Positions 35,013 through 45,281 of a stretch of 64,000 nucleotides of DNA are shown here, piece by piece. The notes beneath the pieces are model-generated. The model had not been told where the DNA came from, ran no database searches, and was given only the letters and a program-made list of their open reading frames with translations. Position 1 is the first letter of the stretch, and every line of letters starts with the position of its first letter. Both the position numbers and the translations under genes were made by a program. The stretch spans positions 1 to 64,000 of the forward strand of contig CAMYID010000004.1 of assembly GCA_947258435.1 (NCBI GenBank), written 5' to 3'. The DNA is from an uncultured Alphaproteobacteria bacterium (GTDB lineage Bacteria; Pseudomonadota; Alphaproteobacteria; UBA11222).

Positions 35013-35918
35013 TCAGTGCACCAGCCGTAATTTGAAGGGTTTGGCCGCCTTGGGGATGGCGTTGACCGGCATGCGGAAATAGGACAGGCCATTGGTATCG
35101 GGGGCGGGGAGTTGCGCGCCCGCCATATTGAATTGCAGCGCCTGATAATAGCAATCCGGTTTCGACAGGCCCCGGTCGCGGCGGTTGCGGAATTCACGGA
35201 AGTCAGCCTCGCTCACCCCGTCCTTGATGTGGATGTTCTTTTCCTTCTGTTCCGCGACAGTCGATTCCCAGGCGATGTCGCGTCCGCGATGTTCGGGATC
35301 ATGGCCGGTGAAGATGCGTGTTTCATCGGGCAGGCCGTAAAGCGCCTGCACCGAACGGAACATTTCGGCGGCGCTGCCCCCCGGCAAATCGCACCGCGCG
35401 GTGCCATTGTCGGGCATCAGCAAAGTATCGCCGACAAAGGCGCAGTCGCCGATCAGATAATTTGTGCAGGAACCGGAATGGCCGGGCATTGCATAGGCGC
35501 GTGCGGGAATATCGCCGACCTCGAATGTATCGCCATTGCCAAGCAGCCGATCGAATTGCTGCCCGTCACAGGGAAAATCGGGCAGATGGAATAATTGCTG
35601 TAATTCGGTCTGTGCCGCGGTGATCGCGGTGCCGATGGCGAATTGCCCGCCCAGCGCCTCGCGCAGATAGGGGGCGGCCGAAAGATGATCATCATGCAGC
35701 TGGGTCTCGAGAATCCAGTCGACCACAAGATTTTCCTGCCGGATATGACCGATGATCGCGTCAGCCGATTCGGTATCGGTCAAACATCCCCCGACATCGA
35801 AATCGAGCACCGGATCGATAATGGCGGCGCGCTTGGCCCGCGGGTCAGCGATCACATAGCTGACCGTTTTGCTCGGGCTGTGAAAAAAACCAGTGACCTC
35901 AAGCGTGATCTCCGACAT
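35013..35918 (-). CDS. MBL-fold hydrolase with altered HxHxDH motif
   Basis: 301-aa metallo-beta-lactamase-fold protein of the ETHE1/Blh type (PGHSGSC and VGDTLL are present). The usual first metal motif HxHxDH reads QLHDDH (Q73, H75, D77, H78), so the first histidine ligand is replaced by glutamine (codon CAG, checked on the DNA). Either metal binding is altered or a different residue compensates. The C-terminal third is a typical extension. It converges on aroB and lies alone on its strand. Confidence 0.8.
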   Translation of the reverse strand: MSEITLEVTGFFHSPSKTVSYVIADPRAKRAAIIDPVLDFDVGGCLTDTESADAIIGHIRQENLVVDWILETQLHDDHLSAAPYLREALGGQFAIGTAITAAQTELQQLFHLPDFPCDGQQFDRLLGNGDTFEVGDIPARAYAMPGHSGSCTNYLIGDCAFVGDTLLMPDNGTARCDLPGGSAAEMFRSVQALYGLPDETRIFTGHDPEHRGRDIAWESTVAEQKEKNIHIKDGVSEADFREFRNRRDRGLSKPDCYYQALQFNMAGAQLPAPDTNGLSYFRMPVNAIPKAAKPFKLRLVH

Positions 35919-36082
35919 GCCGACCCTGTCCCCTGACTCTGCTTTTTCTGCTCATTATCGCGCAAATATATGCCGGTAGGTTACTGCGAAGCGGCCGGCT
36001 TTCATAGGGGTGCGCGCTCAGGTGATGATGCGGATGTGTCTTGTTCGCACAGCTGGCCCGGTCACGATATTTGCCGGGCGAT

Positions 36083-36128
36083 AAAAAATGACGGCCGGCA
36101 CGCCCGTTGGGGCCGTGCCGCGCCGTCA
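36083..36128 (-). terminator. Intrinsic terminator on the minus strand without an assigned gene
   Basis: A stem of about 14 bp with one bulged base (36089-36128) is followed on the minus strand by TTTTTT. The plus strand has no T tract after the hairpin. The rest of the 35937-36290 gap shows no convincing coding frame. Confidence 0.65.
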
Positions 36129-36153
36129 GAGTGTCGGGTCTGGTCGCCCGGCA
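36083..36153 (-). ncRNA. Candidate small RNA with orphan terminator
   Basis: Within the 354-base gap 35937-36290, the minus strand shows a GTGCCGGG...CCCGACAC hairpin (about 36131-36154), then a larger hairpin with arms TGACGGC/GCCGTCA and CGGCACG-type pairing (36089-36128), then T6. No annotated gene feeds this terminator. A TATAAC -10-like element lies just upstream, with a weak -35. This layout suggests a short structured transcript, but promoter evidence is weak, so the 5' end is a guess. Confidence 0.3.
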
Positions 36154-36290
36154 CGCGTTATAGAGGCATGCGTGTCCAGATCACGCATCCCTGTTACGAC
36201 CGGTAGCAGACAATCCGTCGCCTTCGGGCTGTGATCTGCGCTGCAATTGCGCGATAGTGCGTTTCCTGCTGATCAAACCGGAAGGCCATC

Positions 36291-36869
36291 ATGTCGCAAC
36301 CCGATCATCTGACTGCCCTTGATATCAAGCCCTTGCCGCGCGAGGCGATGTCCCCCGACCTGCGGAAATATTTCGATATATGCCAGGAAAAGCTTGGCAT
36401 GGTTCCCAATGTGCTGCTGGCCTATGCCCATGATGAGGAAAAGCTGCGTGGTTTCATGGGGATGTATAACAATCTGATGCTGGCCGAATGCGGTTTGAGC
36501 AAACTTGAGCGTGAGATGATCGCGGTCGCGGTCAGCAGCGCCAATCATTGTTTCTATTGTCTGACCGCCCATGGTGCGATGGTGCGCGAATTGTCCGGCA
36601 CCCCCGAACTGGGGGAGCTTCTGGCAATGAATTATCGTGCCGCCGATTTGCCTCCGCGACAGCGCGCCATGCTCGATTTCGCGGTCAAGATGACCGAAAC
36701 CCCCGACAGGGTGCTTGAATCAGACCGGCAGGCGCTGCGCGATGCGGGCTTTTCGGATGTCGATATCTGGGATATCGCCGCTGTCGCGTCATTCTTCAAT
36801 ATGACCAACCGTATGGCGGCCGCCACCGATATGATGCCGAATCCCGAATATCACCGCCAGGCGCGCTGA
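36291..36869 (+). CDS. AhpD-like peroxidase-related protein
   Basis: 192-aa alkylhydroperoxidase/carboxymuconolactone-decarboxylase-fold protein of the uncharacterised peroxidase-related type. The redox motif is C-x-x-C within HCFYCLTAH, with conserved flanking His. It probably reduces peroxides or organic hydroperoxides using a thiol partner, though the substrate is unknown. The start ATG follows GGAAGGCC. It is followed by a stress/iron cluster. Confidence 0.85.
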   Translation: MSQPDHLTALDIKPLPREAMSPDLRKYFDICQEKLGMVPNVLLAYAHDEEKLRGFMGMYNNLMLAECGLSKLEREMIAVAVSSANHCFYCLTAHGAMVRELSGTPELGELLAMNYRAADLPPRQRAMLDFAVKMTETPDRVLESDRQALRDAGFSDVDIWDIAAVASFFNMTNRMAAATDMMPNPEYHRQAR

Positions 36870-36975
36870 GCCTATTGCAGTATCGTCCCGACGCCCCAAA
36901 TCTTTAAAAGGGCATATGTTCTGAGGGATATATCTGCCCGCCACTGTTTCACTCTGGATGGGTTGAGGGATTCTT

Positions 36976-37542
36976 ATGACCGATACTGGCGAAAATATGG
37001 ATAAAGTTCGGGAAGCCGTTGGTATTTTCGATAATCCTGAAACTCTTGAAACAACAATTGATGCCCTGATGATCGGCGGTTTCGACAGGGCCGATATCAG
37101 TATCCTCGCCGGGACGGAGGCGGTGGAGAAAAAGTTGCGGCGGCATTTTTCCCGGGTTGAGGAATTGGAAGACGATGCCAATGCCGCGCGGGGGAACTAT
37201 ATCTCGCAGGAATCGTTAGGTGCGGCAGAGGGCATGCTGTTTGGCTTGCCGATCTATGTCGCGGCGGGTGTTGCCGCCGGTCTGGCAACGGCTGCTGGCG
37301 GGCCATTGGGCGCGACCCTCGCGGCGGCGGTTGCCAGCGGCGGTGCCGGCGCGGCGATCGGTGCCGTGCTTGCGCGGCTTCTGGGTAAAAAACACGCTGC
37401 GGAACTGGAAAGCCAGCTTGCCCGAGGCGGGCTGCTGTTGTGGGTGCGGGTCTGGACACCGCAACAGGAGAAAGTGGCGCTTGACATATTGTCTGAACAT
37501 TCCGCGCATGATGTTCATGTGCATGAACTTGCGGGAGATTAA
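36976..37542 (+). CDS. Uncharacterised protein with glycine-zipper core
   Basis: 188-aa protein. The N-terminal 60 residues resemble a small alpha-beta stress domain (AVGIFDNPETLETTIDALMIGGFDRADISILAG). The middle (about 85-140) is a Gly/Ala-rich hydrophobic glycine-zipper segment (AAGVAAGLATAAGGPLGATL), and the C-terminus returns to an alpha-beta motif (LLLWVRVWTPQQE). This layout is reminiscent of general stress protein 17M-like families. Function unknown; it leads a small group that includes an encapsulated ferritin. Confidence 0.75.
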   Translation: MTDTGENMDKVREAVGIFDNPETLETTIDALMIGGFDRADISILAGTEAVEKKLRRHFSRVEELEDDANAARGNYISQESLGAAEGMLFGLPIYVAAGVAAGLATAAGGPLGATLAAAVASGGAGAAIGAVLARLLGKKHAAELESQLARGGLLLWVRVWTPQQEKVALDILSEHSAHDVHVHELAGD

Positions 37543-37608
37543 CCGTACAGTGCATATGACTTGCGGGAAATCGCCGGTATGGTGGATATATCGTCCAGGA
37601 GATTTACG

Positions 37609-37878
37609 ATGAGCCAACCTGGAAAGGAACTTACCTATCTGGATTTCCGCCAGCCGGCGGACATCGTTATCGATCCCCGCCTTGATCGGGTGTCGAAGGT
37701 AAAACTCCTGCGCGATTGGGAGTATGACGCGCGGGAGATGGAGGTTGCCGAAGAAGAAGGTATGATAGCGCCGACACCGGATTTGCTGGAGGACATAATT
37801 GCCGCACTGCGCGTGCTGGGCGATCAGGATGAAAAATCATCGACCGAAGCACCGCCCACCAAACAGGGGGGCTGCTGA
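37609..37878 (+). CDS. Uncharacterised small soluble protein
   Basis: 89-aa acidic protein starting MSQPGKELTYLDF, with a conserved-looking centre (DPRLDRVSKVKLLRDWEYDAREMEVAEEEGM) and a tail ending GGC. No domain is recognised. The ATG at 37609 has an AGGAG ribosome-binding site. Its position between the glycine-zipper protein and EncFtn suggests a shared role in stress or iron handling (inference). Confidence 0.75.
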   Translation: MSQPGKELTYLDFRQPADIVIDPRLDRVSKVKLLRDWEYDAREMEVAEEEGMIAPTPDLLEDIIAALRVLGDQDEKSSTEAPPTKQGGC

Positions 37879-37948
37879 GATGGTGGCGGCTGAATTTTTA
37901 CGTTTCACAGATTTATTTGTTCACACTTTAACCCGGAGAAAATGAACT

Positions 37949-38257
37949 ATGTCGAGTGACGGTTTGCATGCCCCGCGCGAAAGATTGTCGGCCCAGACGT
38001 TGGCGATGCATCAGGCGATTGTATCGCTGATGGAGGAGCTTGAGGCGGTGGACTGGTACCGGCAACGGGCCGATGATTGCGACGATACCGCGCTGAAAGC
38101 GATCCTTTTGCATAATATGCGCGAAGAAATCGAACATGCGGCGATGGCGCTTGAATGGCTGCGGCGCAACAGTCCCGATTTCGAAAAGGAGCTGAAGGAG
38201 TATCTGTTCACCGAAGGCGATATTGCCGCGCTTGAGGAAGAAGCGACCGGAGGGTGA
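37949..38257 (+). CDS. Encapsulated-ferritin-like protein (EncFtn)
   Basis: 102-aa two-helix ferritin-like protein. The motif MEELEAVDWY and the EEIEHAAMALEWLRRN segment match EncFtn of Rhodospirillum rubrum; E30, E60 and H63 align with its ferroxidase residues E32, E62 and H65. EncFtn proteins form decamers of dimers that oxidise Fe(II) and deliver it into an encapsulin shell. Here the C-terminus ends after FTEGDIAALEEEATGG, with no obvious encapsulin-targeting peptide, and no encapsulin gene is in the window. A terminator follows. Confidence 0.85.
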   Translation: MSSDGLHAPRERLSAQTLAMHQAIVSLMEELEAVDWYRQRADDCDDTALKAILLHNMREEIEHAAMALEWLRRNSPDFEKELKEYLFTEGDIAALEEEATGG

Positions 38258-38324
38258 GCCCAGGGGCCGTTCTGGTCCTGCGCCCGCGATCTTGCCCCGG
38301 ACCGCGCAAATAAGTTAGGAATGC

Positions 38325-38363
38325 GCGCCCGCCTCCCGTAAAACGGGGCGGGCGCTGATTTTT
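38325..38363 (+). terminator. Intrinsic terminator after EncFtn
   Basis: A stem with arms GCGCCCGCC and GGGCGGGCGC-type pairing (one bulge) is followed by TGATTTTT on the plus strand, between encFtn and hisS. Confidence 0.65.
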
Positions 38364-38399
38364 GACCTGCACCGGGTCAGGCAAGGCAAAGTAGGGCGC

Positions 38400-39911
38400 A
38401 TGGCAAAAAAGAAGACATTCCGACCCAAGGCGCGGGTGCCGCGGGGGTTGCGCGATCAGTTCGCCGATGATGTGATGGCGCGCCGCGCCGCGCTTGAGAC
38501 GATCCGCGCAGTTTATGAATCCTACGGATTCGAGCCGCTTGAAACCTCCGCATTTGAATATGCCGATGCGCTGGGTAAATTCCTGCCCGATTCGGATCGC
38601 CCCAATGAAGGGGTGTTTGCCCTGCGCGATGACGATGATCAGTGGCTGGCGCTGCGCTATGATCTGACCGCGCCGCTGGCGCGGCTTGTGGCGGAGCATT
38701 TCGACGCCCTGCCCAAACCGTTCCGGCGCTATCAGTTTGGTCCTGTCTGGCGCAATGAAAAGCCCGGTCCCGGCCGTTACCGTGAATTCTTCCAGTTCGA
38801 TATCGATACGGTCGGTGCGCCGGTTATGGCCGCGGATGCGGAATTGTGCATGGTGCTTGCCGATGCGCTGGAGGCGCTGGGGATCGCGCGTGGCGACTAT
38901 ATGGTGCGTGTCAACAATCGCAAGATCCTGAACGGCGTGCTTGAGACGGTCGGCGCCGCGCATGGTGACGATCCTGAAATTGTGCAGAAACGGCTGACCG
39001 TTCTGCGCGCGATCGATAAGCTTGACCGGCTGGGTGTCGAAGGGGTGCGGCTGCTGCTGGGAGCGGGACGGCGCGACGAGTCGGGGGATTTCACCGAAGG
39101 CGCGCATCTCGATGAGGATCAGATTGCCCGGATTATCGCCTTCATCGAGGCTGGCGACGCGGATCGGACGAAAGTCTGCGCCACGCTGCGCGCACTTGTC
39201 GGCGACAGTGAAGTAGGCCGTGACGGGGTGGCCGAGCTTGAGGAAATCGACCATCTGCTGAACGCGGCGGGTTTTGGGGGCGAGCGGGTGTGTTTCGATC
39301 CCTCTGTCGTGCGCGGGCTTGGCTATTACACAGGCCCGGTGATCGAGGCGGAGCTGACTTTTGAAGTGCGCGATGAAAAGGGCAATAAGGTGCAGTTCGG
39401 CTCTGTCGCCGGTGGCGGCCGCTATGACGATCTGGTCAAACGCTTCAAAGGGGTCGAGGTGCCCGCGACGGGTGTATCGATCGGGGTGGACCGGCTGCTG
39501 GCGGCCCTGCGGCTGCTCGGGAAGCAGAGCGCGCAGCTTGTCGGGCCGGTCATTGTGCTGGCCCTTGATGCCGCAAAGATGGGCGATTATCAGAAAATGG
39601 TGGGCGAATTGCGTGCCGCGGGCATCCGTGCGGAACTTTACCTGGGGGGCAGCGGCATGCGCGCCCAGCTTAAATATGCCGACAAGCGCAATGCGCCGGT
39701 CGCCGTCATCGTCGGGGAAGATGAATTCGCCGCCGGTGAGGTGACGCTGAAAGACCTGCTGCTTGGTAAGCGTCTGTCCGCTGAAATCAGCGACAACAAG
39801 ACCTGGCGTGAAGATCAGCCGGCACAGATTTCGGTGCCGCGGGCGGCGCTTGTCGGTGCGGTGCGCGATATGCTGGCGCGTGACAGGGGCCTGGATGACG
39901 TGGCATCCTGA
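38400..39911 (+). CDS. hisS: Histidyl-tRNA synthetase HisS
   Basis: 503-aa class II synthetase. It has motif 2 ([32 protein letters not shown]), the HisA motif (GLGYYTG) and motif 3 ([18 protein letters not shown]), then a C-terminal anticodon-binding domain. It charges tRNA-His. It is followed by hisZ and hisG, the paralogous pair for histidine biosynthesis. Immediately upstream is the EncFtn terminator, so it probably has its own promoter. Confidence 0.97.
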   Translation: MAKKKTFRPKARVPRGLRDQFADDVMARRAALETIRAVYESYGFEPLETSAFEYADALGKFLPDSDRPNEGVFALRDDDDQWLALRYDLTAPLARLVAEHFDALPKPFRRYQFGPVWRNEKPGPGRYREFFQFDIDTVGAPVMAADAELCMVLADALEALGIARGDYMVRVNNRKILNGVLETVGAAHGDDPEIVQKRLTVLRAIDKLDRLGVEGVRLLLGAGRRDESGDFTEGAHLDEDQIARIIAFIEAGDADRTKVCATLRALVGDSEVGRDGVAELEEIDHLLNAAGFGGERVCFDPSVVRGLGYYTGPVIEAELTFEVRDEKGNKVQFGSVAGGGRYDDLVKRFKGVEVPATGVSIGVDRLLAALRLLGKQSAQLVGPVIVLALDAAKMGDYQKMVGELRAAGIRAELYLGGSGMRAQLKYADKRNAPVAVIVGEDEFAAGEVTLKDLLLGKRLSAEISDNKTWREDQPAQISVPRAALVGAVRDMLARDRGLDDVAS

Positions 39912-40038
39912 ACGCCATCGCCGCGCGTCTGGCGCTTGCTCACATCGTGCCGCTCTTTACCCGCCTGCTCAGCAGGGTATAAGTGCCGCTGTGATATCGG
40001 CCTGACAATTAGATGCCGGAATTGAAGGAACAGATGTG

Positions 40039-41217
40039 ATGCGTATCCCCGGAATGCCGGATTACGATGCGGCGGCGCTTGCCAGACTGCGCGCCCAGGA
40101 TGCAGAAATTGCGGCGGTATTCGACAGCCACGGCTATGCCCTTGTCGAGCCCCCCATACTGGAGCCGGCCGATGTCTTTCTGGAACAGTCGGGCGAGGAT
40201 ATCCGGCGGCGGCTTTATGCGTTCAACGACGCATCGGGACAGGAGCTGTGCCTGCGGCCCGAGCTGACGATTCCTGCCTGCCGGATGTATTTGCGCGGTG
40301 CCGGGGCGGGCGCGCCTGCGCGGCTGAGCTATAACGGACCGGCCTTCCGGTTTCAGCCGCCCGGTCGCGACCGTCCCTGCCAGTTTCTGCAGGCAGGTGT
40401 GGAATGTCTGGGTATTGAGGATAAGGAAGCCGCAGATGCGGAGGTGCTGGCGGTGACCCTTGCCGCCGTGCAGGCAGCAGGGCTGCCCGATTGTGAGATC
40501 GAGATCGGCGATGTGGGCTTGTTCTTCGGTCTGATCGATCAGTTGCAACTGCCCGAAAGATGGCGATTGCGCCTGAAACATCAGTTCTGGCGACCCGGGC
40601 AGTTGCAGGATCTGATCAACCGTCTGAGCGGGGCCGATGGCGATGCGGCCAGCGCCGACCGTACAGCATTCCTTGCGGCTCTGGGGGCGCTTGAGGGGGA
40701 GCAGGCGAAGGCCGCGGTGGAAGATGTGCTGCAGATGGCGGGGATCGCGCCTGCCGGCGGCCGCACAACGGACGAGATTACGGTGCGCTTCCTCGAACAG
40801 GCGGCGGATGCGCGCAGTGGCGCCCTGTCGCAGGAGATTGTGGCGCTGTTTGACGCGTTTTTTGAGATCAGCGAGGGCTGTGCCGCAGCGATTGGCCGGT
40901 TGCGCGACCTGACGCGGCAGGCGGGCATCACATTGGACAAAGATATTGCGTGTTTCGAGCGGCGCTGCGAACTGGCTGAGAAACGGGGCGTGCCGGTGGA
41001 CCGGCTACAATTTGCCGCCCGGTTCGAGCGCGGGCTGCAATATTATACAGGCTTTGTTTTCGAACTGCATGCCAAGGGGCAGGCGGTGCCCGGTCCGATT
41101 GCCGGCGGCGGCCGTTATGACCGCCTGCTGGCGCAGTTGGGCGCGGACAGGGAAATACCCGCGATCGGTGGGGCGATCCGTACCGAATGGCTGCTGCTTG
41201 CCAGGGGAGAGGCATAA
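40039..41217 (+). CDS. hisZ: ATP phosphoribosyltransferase regulatory subunit HisZ
   Basis: 392-aa HisRS-like protein lacking anticodon binding. It retains class II motifs (RPELTIPACRMYLR, FRFQPPGRDRPCQFLQAGVECLG, FERGLQYYTGF, GGGRYDRLL) and acts as the regulatory partner of short-form HisG. I chose the ATG at 40039 directly after a GTG, with an AAGGAA ribosome-binding site. Its TAA stop overlaps the hisG ATG by one base. Confidence 0.93.
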   Translation: MRIPGMPDYDAAALARLRAQDAEIAAVFDSHGYALVEPPILEPADVFLEQSGEDIRRRLYAFNDASGQELCLRPELTIPACRMYLRGAGAGAPARLSYNGPAFRFQPPGRDRPCQFLQAGVECLGIEDKEAADAEVLAVTLAAVQAAGLPDCEIEIGDVGLFFGLIDQLQLPERWRLRLKHQFWRPGQLQDLINRLSGADGDAASADRTAFLAALGALEGEQAKAAVEDVLQMAGIAPAGGRTTDEITVRFLEQAADARSGALSQEIVALFDAFFEISEGCAAAIGRLRDLTRQAGITLDKDIACFERRCELAEKRGVPVDRLQFAARFERGLQYYTGFVFELHAKGQAVPGPIAGGGRYDRLLAQLGADREIPAIGGAIRTEWLLLARGEA

Positions 41218-42185
41218 TGGGCGGTAAACTGGTGCTCGCCATCCAAAGCAAGGGGCGGCTTGCGGAACAGACCCATGACTATCTGAAGCGCTGCGGTATT
41301 CCGATTTCAGGGGGGACGGGCCGTGAATATGTCGGCTCTATGCCGGCCGTGCCCGATGTGGAGATTGCATTTCTGCAATCGGGGGAAATTCCGGCCTATC
41401 TGGAAAGCGGTGCGGTTCATCTTGGCATTACCGGCGAGGATCTGATGCGTGAAAAAACGCTTGATCTGGAAGCCTGCATGATGCTGTTGAAACCGCTTGG
41501 CTTCGGTAAGGCCGATCTTGTAGTCGCGGTGCCGCGATCCTGGATCGATGTGCATTCAATGGTCGATCTTGACGAGGTCAGCACTGCCTTCCACCGCCGT
41601 CACGGGCGCAGATTGCGGGTGGCGACAAAATATCTCACCCTGACGCGCGACTTTTTCGCGCAGCATGGGGTTGCCGATTATCGCATCGTCGAAAGTTTGG
41701 GGGCAACAGAGGGTGCGCCCAATTCCGGCGCGGCGGAGGCAATTGTCGATATTACCTCCACCGGCACGACACTGGCGGCCAATAACCTCAAAATTCTGAA
41801 GGACGGGGTTATTCTGCGCAGCCAGGCCTGTCTTGCCGCCTCGCGCAATGCGGAATGGGACGATGCGGCGAAGTCCGCGCTGCGCCGGATCCTCGATATG
41901 ATCGAAGGCAGCGCCCGCGCCGATGCGGAACGGATCATCCGCTTCGTCGCACCGGCCGATGCGGCGGTCATGGACGCAGCGATGGCCGCGCTTGAGGTGG
42001 AGTTTGGCTGCCAGGTTGCATTAAGCGGCAATCAGGGCAGTCTGCAATGCGGGGCGGAGCTGCTTTATCCGGTGGTCAGCGCCCTGCATGCGGCCGGATG
42101 CAGCCAGGTCAGCGCCGCGCAGGCAGATTATATCTTCGCGCCCGACAATGCCTTGTATGAACGTTTCATCGCCGCACTGGACTAA
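41217..42185 (+). CDS. hisG: ATP phosphoribosyltransferase catalytic subunit HisG
   Basis: 322-aa enzyme for the first step of histidine synthesis. Residues 1-220 hold the catalytic fold (AIQSKGRL, EIAFLQSGEIPAYLESGAVHLGITGEDL, and the PRPP motif EAIVDITSTGTTL). The remaining 100 residues form an extra C-terminal segment. HisZ-dependent HisG proteins are usually about 200-230 aa, so this is long for the class, though alphaproteobacterial versions near this size exist. Overlap with hisZ indicates coupling. Confidence 0.93.
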   Translation: MGGKLVLAIQSKGRLAEQTHDYLKRCGIPISGGTGREYVGSMPAVPDVEIAFLQSGEIPAYLESGAVHLGITGEDLMREKTLDLEACMMLLKPLGFGKADLVVAVPRSWIDVHSMVDLDEVSTAFHRRHGRRLRVATKYLTLTRDFFAQHGVADYRIVESLGATEGAPNSGAAEAIVDITSTGTTLAANNLKILKDGVILRSQACLAASRNAEWDDAAKSALRRILDMIEGSARADAERIIRFVAPADAAVMDAAMAALEVEFGCQVALSGNQGSLQCGAELLYPVVSALHAAGCSQVSAAQADYIFAPDNALYERFIAALD

Positions 42186-42274
42186 AGTTCGGGGCGGGGG
42201 AATTGCGGCGTCCGGCGCTGCGCGGTGAATGCTGTGCGGTGAATATCGCGCCCACTTCAGCAAGCTGAGTGCAC

Positions 42275-42304
42275 AAAAAAGGGGCTGCGAAAATCGCAGC
42301 CCCT
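42275..42304. terminator. Bidirectional terminator between hisG and groEL
   Basis: A perfect 10-bp stem (AGGGGCTGCG/CGCAGCCCCT) is flanked by A6 on the left and a T-rich stretch on the right. It serves as an intrinsic terminator for groEL on the minus strand and probably for hisG on the plus strand. Confidence 0.8.
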
Positions 42305-42329
42305 CTGATTTTTGCGGTGATGTAACGGG

Positions 42330-44006
<1,677 letters not shown>

Positions 44007-44069
44007 CTATCTCGATCTGTTGGATTTGCGGTGAGAGCCGGGTATTTGCCCGGCGGCGCAAACCGTCGA

Positions 44070-44357
44070 TCAGCCGATCACCCCGAGGATGTCGCTTTCC
44101 TTCATGATCATCAGCTCTTCGCCGTCGATCTTGATTTCGGTGCCGGACCATTTGCCATACAGCACCCGGTCGCCTTTCTTCACGTCCATCGGCGCGATAG
44201 AACCGTCTTCGCGGCGCGCGCCCGGTCCGACGGCGACAACTTCACCTTCCTGGGGCTTTTCCTGCGCGGTGCCAGGAATGATGATGCCGCCACTTGTCTT
44301 CTCTTCCTGCTCAGCCTGACGGACAAGCACTCTGTCATGCAAAGGTCGAAACGCCAT
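44070..44357 (-). CDS. groES: Co-chaperonin GroES
   Basis: 95-aa GroES with the mobile loop around [12 protein letters not shown] and the family start [10 protein letters not shown] trimmed a longer frame to the ATG at 44357, which has a GGGAG ribosome-binding site. It is the first gene of the groESL operon, with a perfect CIRCE operator about 100 bases upstream. Confidence 0.97.
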   Translation of the reverse strand: MAFRPLHDRVLVRQAEQEEKTSGGIIIPGTAQEKPQEGEVVAVGPGARREDGSIAPMDVKKGDRVLYGKWSGTEIKIDGEELMIMKESDILGVIG

Positions 44358-44454
44358 TTGCCTGGTCTCCCTTGAATAAACCTGTATCTGCGATAGGATT
44401 GGGCGATATGCTCCCATGACTGACGGGACGCACCGCCACCTACCCATGACCGTG

Positions 44455-44481
44455 TTAGCACTCTGATATCATGAGTGCTAA
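44455..44481 (-). promoter_or_regulatory. CIRCE operator (HrcA site) upstream of groES
   Basis: TTAGCACTC-N9-GAGTGCTAA is a perfect CIRCE inverted repeat upstream of groESL, so HrcA repression with heat-shock release is expected. hrcA itself is not in the window. Confidence 0.95.
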
Positions 44482-44579
44482 ACTGGGCGGGTTGTAGAAC
44501 CGATAGAGGGCTGTGTCAAGGCTGTTGCCGGCCGGGTCGGGTCTGTCTCAATACGCGTTTGAACGGGCCTGGCGTTGCA

Positions 44580-45047
44580 TCAGCGATTATTGGGAAGCCG
44601 TGTCAGATTGGCGCCGATCAGCAGCATATCGACGGAGCGGCCATCCCCTGCCAGCGGCAGAACCAAACGTTCGAAATTGAAGCGCACATCATCGCTCTTG
44701 CGCAGATATTCGCCGGCCTGAAAGGCGGGTTTGCCATTTTCGGTCGTGTAGTGGCAGAGCGCCAGCGCCTCATGCCAGCTATCGCCAACATCCAGGTCTT
44801 CGACGAACTGACCGGTCAACTCGGTTCCGTGGACATCGACAATATGCGTGCCCACCAGGCGAAAGCGGAATTTCTTCGCCTCAGCAGTTTCAATGATGTC
44901 TATCAGGGCGGTATGGGCAAGAAATTGCCGCATTTCGACAGGATCAATGTCTTTGCGCCCCGGTAGGCGTTTTTTCTTATTTTTCTTCTGCCAATAGCCA
45001 TATAACAAAGATAAGGGCTGCGGCAGGTCTTCAACTGAGAATTGCAC
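44580..45047 (-). CDS. PAS_5-domain protein
   Basis: 155-aa single-domain protein of the alphaproteobacterial PAS_5 type, with the characteristic LPGRKDIDPVEMRQFL motif followed by a PAS-like core (FRFRLVGTHIVDVHGTELTGQFVEDL). These stand-alone PAS proteins are presumed sensory or scaffold factors; the ligand and partner are unknown. It lies upstream of groESL on the same strand, beyond the CIRCE site. Confidence 0.8.
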   Translation of the reverse strand: MQFSVEDLPQPLSLLYGYWQKKNKKKRLPGRKDIDPVEMRQFLAHTALIDIIETAEAKKFRFRLVGTHIVDVHGTELTGQFVEDLDVGDSWHEALALCHYTTENGKPAFQAGEYLRKSDDVRFNFERLVLPLAGDGRSVDMLLIGANLTRLPNNR

Positions 45048-45243
45048 AGTCTGCTACCTTCGCAACTCAACGATCCGCCAATGCGATCGAAACCAGTATT
45101 CCATGTTGCTGCAGGTGTTATCGTACCCGCTCTGAACAATCAATAGTAGTATGTAGCATTCGGCAAATATGGAATTCTGTATTTGTGTTCGTTGACACAA
45201 CTTTTTTAAACTGACATCGTTGTATAAAAGTAATTTACTATAT

Positions 45244-45261
45244 TTTCTAATATGTTAGAAA
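45244..45261. promoter_or_regulatory. Inverted repeat upstream of chaC
   Basis: TTTCTAA-TATG-TTAGAAA is a perfect palindrome with a 4-base centre, 20 bases before the chaC GTG start, in the unusually AT-rich 45048-45281 spacer. It could be a repressor operator. No known regulator consensus was recognised. Confidence 0.35.
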
Positions 45262-45281
45262 TTATTAACTAGGGATTTATT

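Noticed and set aside
35970-36206. 78-aa frame in the 35937-36290 gap
   Set aside because: No ribosome-binding site and it crosses a strong terminator hairpin; coding potential doubtful.
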